From the NCBI GenBank assembly GCA_037953625.1, contig CM075651.1:105773001-105837000 (forward strand): DNA of 64,000 nt, read 5' to 3'. How positions within the stretch are numbered: the stretch's first letter is position 1; each line of letters starts with the position of its first letter. This document shows positions 60,587-64,000 of this stretch, one piece after another. This DNA is from Crotalaria pallida (lineage: Eukaryota; Streptophyta; Magnoliopsida; Fabales; Fabaceae). The notes below the pieces were generated by a model. That model was not told the origin of the DNA. It did not search any database and was given only the letters and a program-made list of their open reading frames with translations. The translations under genes were made by a program, and so were the position numbers.

Positions 60587-63500
60587 TCCTAAGCAATGCT
60601 TGAGTCCCCAAGGGACGTAGAGGGTGTAGCATGAGTCCTTGGAGGTTCCAACAAGTGTAGAATGGTTAAGAGAGTATGCTAAAGGCTTAGAATGGTCTAG
60701 GAATGTGTATTAGGACTTATAAGAACCATTAGAATGATCCTAAAAAATGCTTGAGTCCCCAAGGGACGTAGAGGGTGTAGCATGAGTCCTTGGAGGTTCT
60801 AACAAGTGTAGAATGTTTAAGAGAGTATTCTAAAGGCTTAGAATGGTCTAGGAATGTGTATTAGGACTTATAATAACAATTAGAATGATCCTAAACAATG
60901 CTTGAGTCCACAAGGGACGTAGAGGGTGTAGCATGAGTCCTTGGAGGTTCTAACAAGTGTAGAATGGTTAAGAAAGTATTCTAAAGGCTTATAATGTTCT
61001 AGGAATGTGTATTTGGACTTATAATAACCATTAGAATGATCCTAAACAATGCATGGTACCCCAAGGGACGTAGAGGGTGTAGCATGAGTCCTTGGAGGTT
61101 CTAACAAGTGTAGAATGGCTAAGAGAGTATTCTAAAGGCTTTGAATGGTCTAGGAATGTGTATTAGGTCGTATAAGAACCATTAGAATGATCCTAAGCAA
61201 TGCTTGAGTCCCCAAGGGACATAGAGGGTGTAGCATGAGTCCTTGGAGGTTCTAACAAGTGTAGAATGGTTAAGAGAGTATTCTAAAGGCTTAGAATGGT
61301 CTAGGAATGTGTATTAGGACTTATAATAACCATTAGAATGATCCTAAACAATGCATGGTACCCCAAGGGACGTAGAGGGTGTAGCATAAGTCCTTGGAGG
61401 TTCTAACAAGTGTAGAATGGCTAAGAGAGTATTCTAAAGGCTTAGAATGGTCTAGGAATGTGTATTATTACTTTTAAGAACCATTAGAATGATCCTAAAC
61501 AATGCTTGAGTCCCCAACGGACGTAGAGGGTCTAGCATGAGTTCTTGGAGGTTCTAACAGGTGTAGAATGGTTAAGAGAATATTCTAATGGCTTAGAATG
61601 GTCTAGGAATGTGTATTAGGACTTATAAGAACCATTAGAATGATCCTAAACATTGCTTGAATCCCCAAGGGACATAGAGGGTGTAGCATGAGTCCTTGGA
61701 GGTTCTAACAAGTGTAAAATGGTTAAGAGATTATTCTAAAGGCTTAGAATGGTCTAGGAATGTGTATTAGGTCGTATAAGAACCATTAGAATGATCCTAA
61801 ACAATGCTTGAGTCCCCAAGGGACATAGAGGGTGTAGCATGAGTCGTTGGAGGTTCTAACAAGTGTAGAAATATTAAGAGAGTATTCTAAAGGCTTAGAA
61901 TGGTCTAGGAATGTGTATTAGGACTTATAATAACCATTAGAATGATCATAAACATTGCATGGTACCCCAAGGGACGTAGAGGGTGTAGCATGAGACCTTG
62001 GAGGTTCTAACAAGTGTAGAATGGTTAAGAGAGTATTCTAAAGGCTTAGAATGGTCTAGGAATGTGTATTAGGACTTATAAGAACCATTATAATGATCCT
62101 AAACAATACTTGAGTCCCCAAGGGACGTAAAGGGTCTATCATGAGACCTAGGAGGTTCTAACAGGTGTAGAATGGTTAAGAGAGTATTCTAAAGGCTTAG
62201 AATGGTCTAGGAATGTGTATTAGGACTTATAATAACCATTAGAATGATCCTAAACATTGCTTGAGTCCCCAAGGGACGTAGAAGGTCTAGAATGAGTCCT
62301 TGGAGGTTCTAACAAGTGTAGAATGGTCTAGGAATGTGTATTAGGTCGTATAAGAACCATTAGAATGATCCTAAGCAATGCTTGAGTCCCCAAGGGACAT
62401 AGAGGGTGTAGCATGAGTCCTTGGAGGTTCTAACAAGTGTAGAATGGTTAAGAGAGTATTCTAAAGGCTTAGAATGGTCTAGGAATGTGTATTAGGTCGT
62501 ATAAGAACCATTAGAATGATCCTAAGCAATGCTTGAGTCCACAAGGGACGTAGAGGGTGTAGCATGAGTCCTTGGAGGTTCTAACAAGTGTAGAATGGTT
62601 AAGAAAGTATTCTAAAGGCTTATAATGTTCTAGGAATGTGTGTTTGGACTTATAATAACCATTAGAATGATCCTAAACAATGCATGGTACCCCAAGGGAC
62701 GTAGAGGGTGTAGCATGAGTCCTTGGAGGTTCTAACAAGTGTAGAATGGCTAAGAGAGTATTCTAAAGGCTTTGAATGGTCTAGGAATGTGTATTAGGTC
62801 GTATAAGAACCATTAGAATGATCCTAAGCAATGCTTGAGTCCCCAAGGGCCATAGAGGGTGTAGCATGAGTCCTTGGAGGTTCTAACAAGTGTAGAATGG
62901 TTAAGAGAGTATTCTAAAGGCTTAGAATGGTCTAGGAATGTGTATTAGGACTTATAATAACCATTAGAATGATCCTAAACAATGCATGGTACCCCAAGGG
63001 ACGTAGAGGGTGTAGCATAAGTCGTTGGAGGTTCTAACAAGTGTAGAATGGCTAAGAGAGTATTCTAAAGGCTTAGAATGGTCTAGGAATGTGTATTATT
63101 ACTTTTAAGAACCATTAGAATGATCCTAAACAATGCTTGAGTCCCCAACGGACGTAGAGGGTCTAGCATGAGTTCTTGGAGGTTCTAACAGGTGTAGAAT
63201 GGTTAAGAGAATATTCTAATGGCTTAGAATGGTCTAGGAATGTGTATTAGGACTTATAAGAACCATTAGAATGATCCTAAACATTGCTTGAATCCCCAAG
63301 GGACATAGAGGGTGTAGCATGAGTCCTTGGAGGTTCTAACAAGTGTAGAATGGTTAAGAGATTATTCTAAAGGCTTAGAATGGTCTAGGAATGTGTATTA
63401 GGTCGTATAAGAACCATTAGAATGATCCTAAACAATGCTTGAGTCCCCAAGGGACATAGAGGGTGTAGCATGAGTCGTTGGAGGTTCTAACAAGTGTAGA

Positions 63501-63878
63501 AATATTAAGAGAGTATTCTAAAGGCTTAGAATGGTCTAGGAATGTGTATTAGGACTTATAATAACCATTAGAATGATCATAAACATTGCATGGTACCCCA
63601 AGGGACGTAGAGGGTGTAGCATGAGACCTTGGAGGTTCTAACAAGTGTAGAATGGTTAAGAGAGTATTCTAAAGGCTTAGAATGGTCTAGGAATGTGTAT
63701 TAGGACTTATAAGAACCATTATAATGATCCTAAACAATACTTGAGTCCCCAAGGGATGTAGAGGGTCTAGCATTAGTCCTTGGAGGTTCTAACAGGTGTA
63801 GAATGGTTAAGAGAGTATTCTAAAGGCTTAGAATGGTCTAGGAATGTGTATTAGGACTTATAAGAACCATTATAATGA

Positions 63879-64000
63879 TCCTAAACAATACTTGAGTCCC
63901 CAAGGGATGTAGAGGGTCTAGCATTAGTCCTTGGAGGTTCTAACAGGTGTAGAATGGTTAAGAGAGTATTCTAAAGGCTTAGAATGGTCTAGGAATGTGT
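63879..64000 (+). repeat. Partial monomer at the window edge
   Basis: The unit starts with TCCTAAACAATACTTG and is cut after 122 bases by the end of the window. It is of the GGATGTAGAGGGTCTAGCATTAG type and repeats the type of the monomer before it. The array therefore extends beyond the window. Confidence 0.95.

Larger units (their letters stand above)
47472..62368 (+). repeat. Cluster of twelve 121-bp monomers
   Basis: Short units start at 47472, 48801, 49979, 50402, 50825, 52912, 54395, 57083, 58563, 60345, 60466 and 62248. All use the same join between the two TAGAATGG sub-repeats. None occurs between 7458 and 47471. Most of these follow an AGAATGAGTCC monomer start, unlike the GCATGAGACC context of the three early ones. 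The deletion may therefore have arisen twice, or have moved between subfamilies by conversion. They are why the HOR periods here are 423, 1178, 1480 or 1631 bp and not multiples of 151. Confidence 0.92.
1..64000 (+). repeat. 151-bp satellite DNA array, about 426 monomers, head to tail
   Basis: The motif TCCTAA(A/G)C recurs at 1, 152, 303, 454, 605 and 756 and keeps a 151-bp period to the end. Read with this start, a monomer has a GAGTCCCCAAGGGAC block near residues 16-30, GTAGAGGGTGTAGCATGAG near 31-49, CCTTGGAGGTTCTAACA near 51-67, TAGAATGGTTAAG at 72, TTAGAATGGTCTAGG at 101 and GTATTAGGACTTATAA at 121. Length bookkeeping closes exactly: 405 units of 151 bp, 15 of 121, 4 of 150 and 2 of 154 sum to 63878. 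A 122-bp partial unit completes the window. All units lie on one strand and I found no unrelated DNA between them. Such arrays usually form centromeric or other constitutive heterochromatin. That role, and the species, are inferred or unknown here. No coding capacity is evident. Confidence 0.98.
60070..64000 (+). repeat. Terminal mosaic with 1752- and 1631-bp repeats
   Basis: The rare TAGAAATATTAAG variant begins at 60114, 61866 and 63497. The spacings are 1752 (12 x 151 - 60) and 1631 (11 x 151 - 30), explained by two and one short monomers in between. The variant GTCGTTGGAGG at 60091, 61843 and 63474 travels with it, and a further copy lies at 63021 in another monomer type. The block still continues at the window edge. 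Confidence 0.8.

Noticed and set aside
1..64000. CRISPR-like array of regular repeats
   Set aside because: The repetitive part is the full 151 bp with no unique spacers between copies, the units diverge by scattered substitutions, and no cas-like gene is present.
1..64000. Embedded centromeric retrotransposon or other mobile element
   Set aside because: Monomer bookkeeping leaves no unexplained bases, and I saw no long terminal repeats, target-site duplications or coding stretches.
1..64000. Inverted monomers or strand switches inside the array
   Set aside because: The same strand motif (TCCTAA, AGAATGG) is found in every line I read. I saw no reverse-complement block such as CCATTCTAAGCC running in series.

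Overview
The window is one uninterrupted satellite DNA array. Every base from 1 to 64000 belongs to head-to-tail copies of a single family with a 151-bp repeat unit, about 40% G+C, all in the same orientation. Taking the TCCTAAAC-type motif as the arbitrary monomer start (position 1), the count closes exactly. There are 426 complete monomers ending at 63878 and a partial monomer at 63879-64000. The length classes are 405 of 151 bp, 15 of 121 bp (a fixed 30-bp internal deletion), 4 of 150 bp and 2 of 154 bp, which sum to 63878 bp. I see no gene, RNA gene, transposon, telomeric repeat, CRISPR array or inverted segment. TAG, TAA and TGA are dense, and 151 is not a multiple of 3, so reading frames close almost at once on both strands.

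Long, pure, same-strand arrays of a unit close to nucleosome size, organised into higher-order repeats (HORs), are typical of eukaryotic centromeric, pericentromeric or subtelomeric heterochromatin. I do not recognise this monomer and cannot assign a species. A plant or an animal is equally open on sequence alone. A centromeric role is inference.

The structure lies in how monomer variants are ordered. By coordinate: 0.3-9.6 kb holds segments re-used at offsets of 3894, 2113 and 2687 bp. 8.5-14.7 kb is about 2.2 copies of a 19-monomer, 2869-bp unit. 14.7-16.0 kb is a transition. 16.0-20.15 kb recurs at 23.2-27.4 kb, 7248 bp (48 monomers) away. Between those two copies lie a duplicated dimer and three copies of a 5-monomer, 755-bp HOR. 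27.2-30.5 kb is an 11-monomer tandem duplication. 27.95-36.4 kb is repeated as 36.4-43.6 kb at 8456 bp (56 monomers), with one 8-monomer (1208-bp) subunit present twice in the first copy and once in the second. 43.5-47.2 kb is a clean 4-monomer, 604-bp HOR array. 47.8-51.2 kb has 1178-bp and 423-bp periods. 51.8-54.8 kb is two copies of a 1483-bp unit. 54.8-55.5 kb repeats a 3-monomer block. 56.4-60.07 kb is about 2.5 copies of a 1480-bp, 10-monomer HOR. 60.1-64.0 kb repeats at 1752 and then 1631 bp.

All the offsets I measured are whole numbers of monomers once the known indels are counted. Growth and loss therefore occurred in register, as expected of unequal homologous exchange or replication-based amplification. 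The 121-bp monomers occur only before 7.5 kb and after 47.4 kb, which gives the array a flank/centre/flank structure. The best candidates for function are short dyad symmetries in each monomer. One of them overlaps the internal direct repeat that explains the 30-bp deletion.
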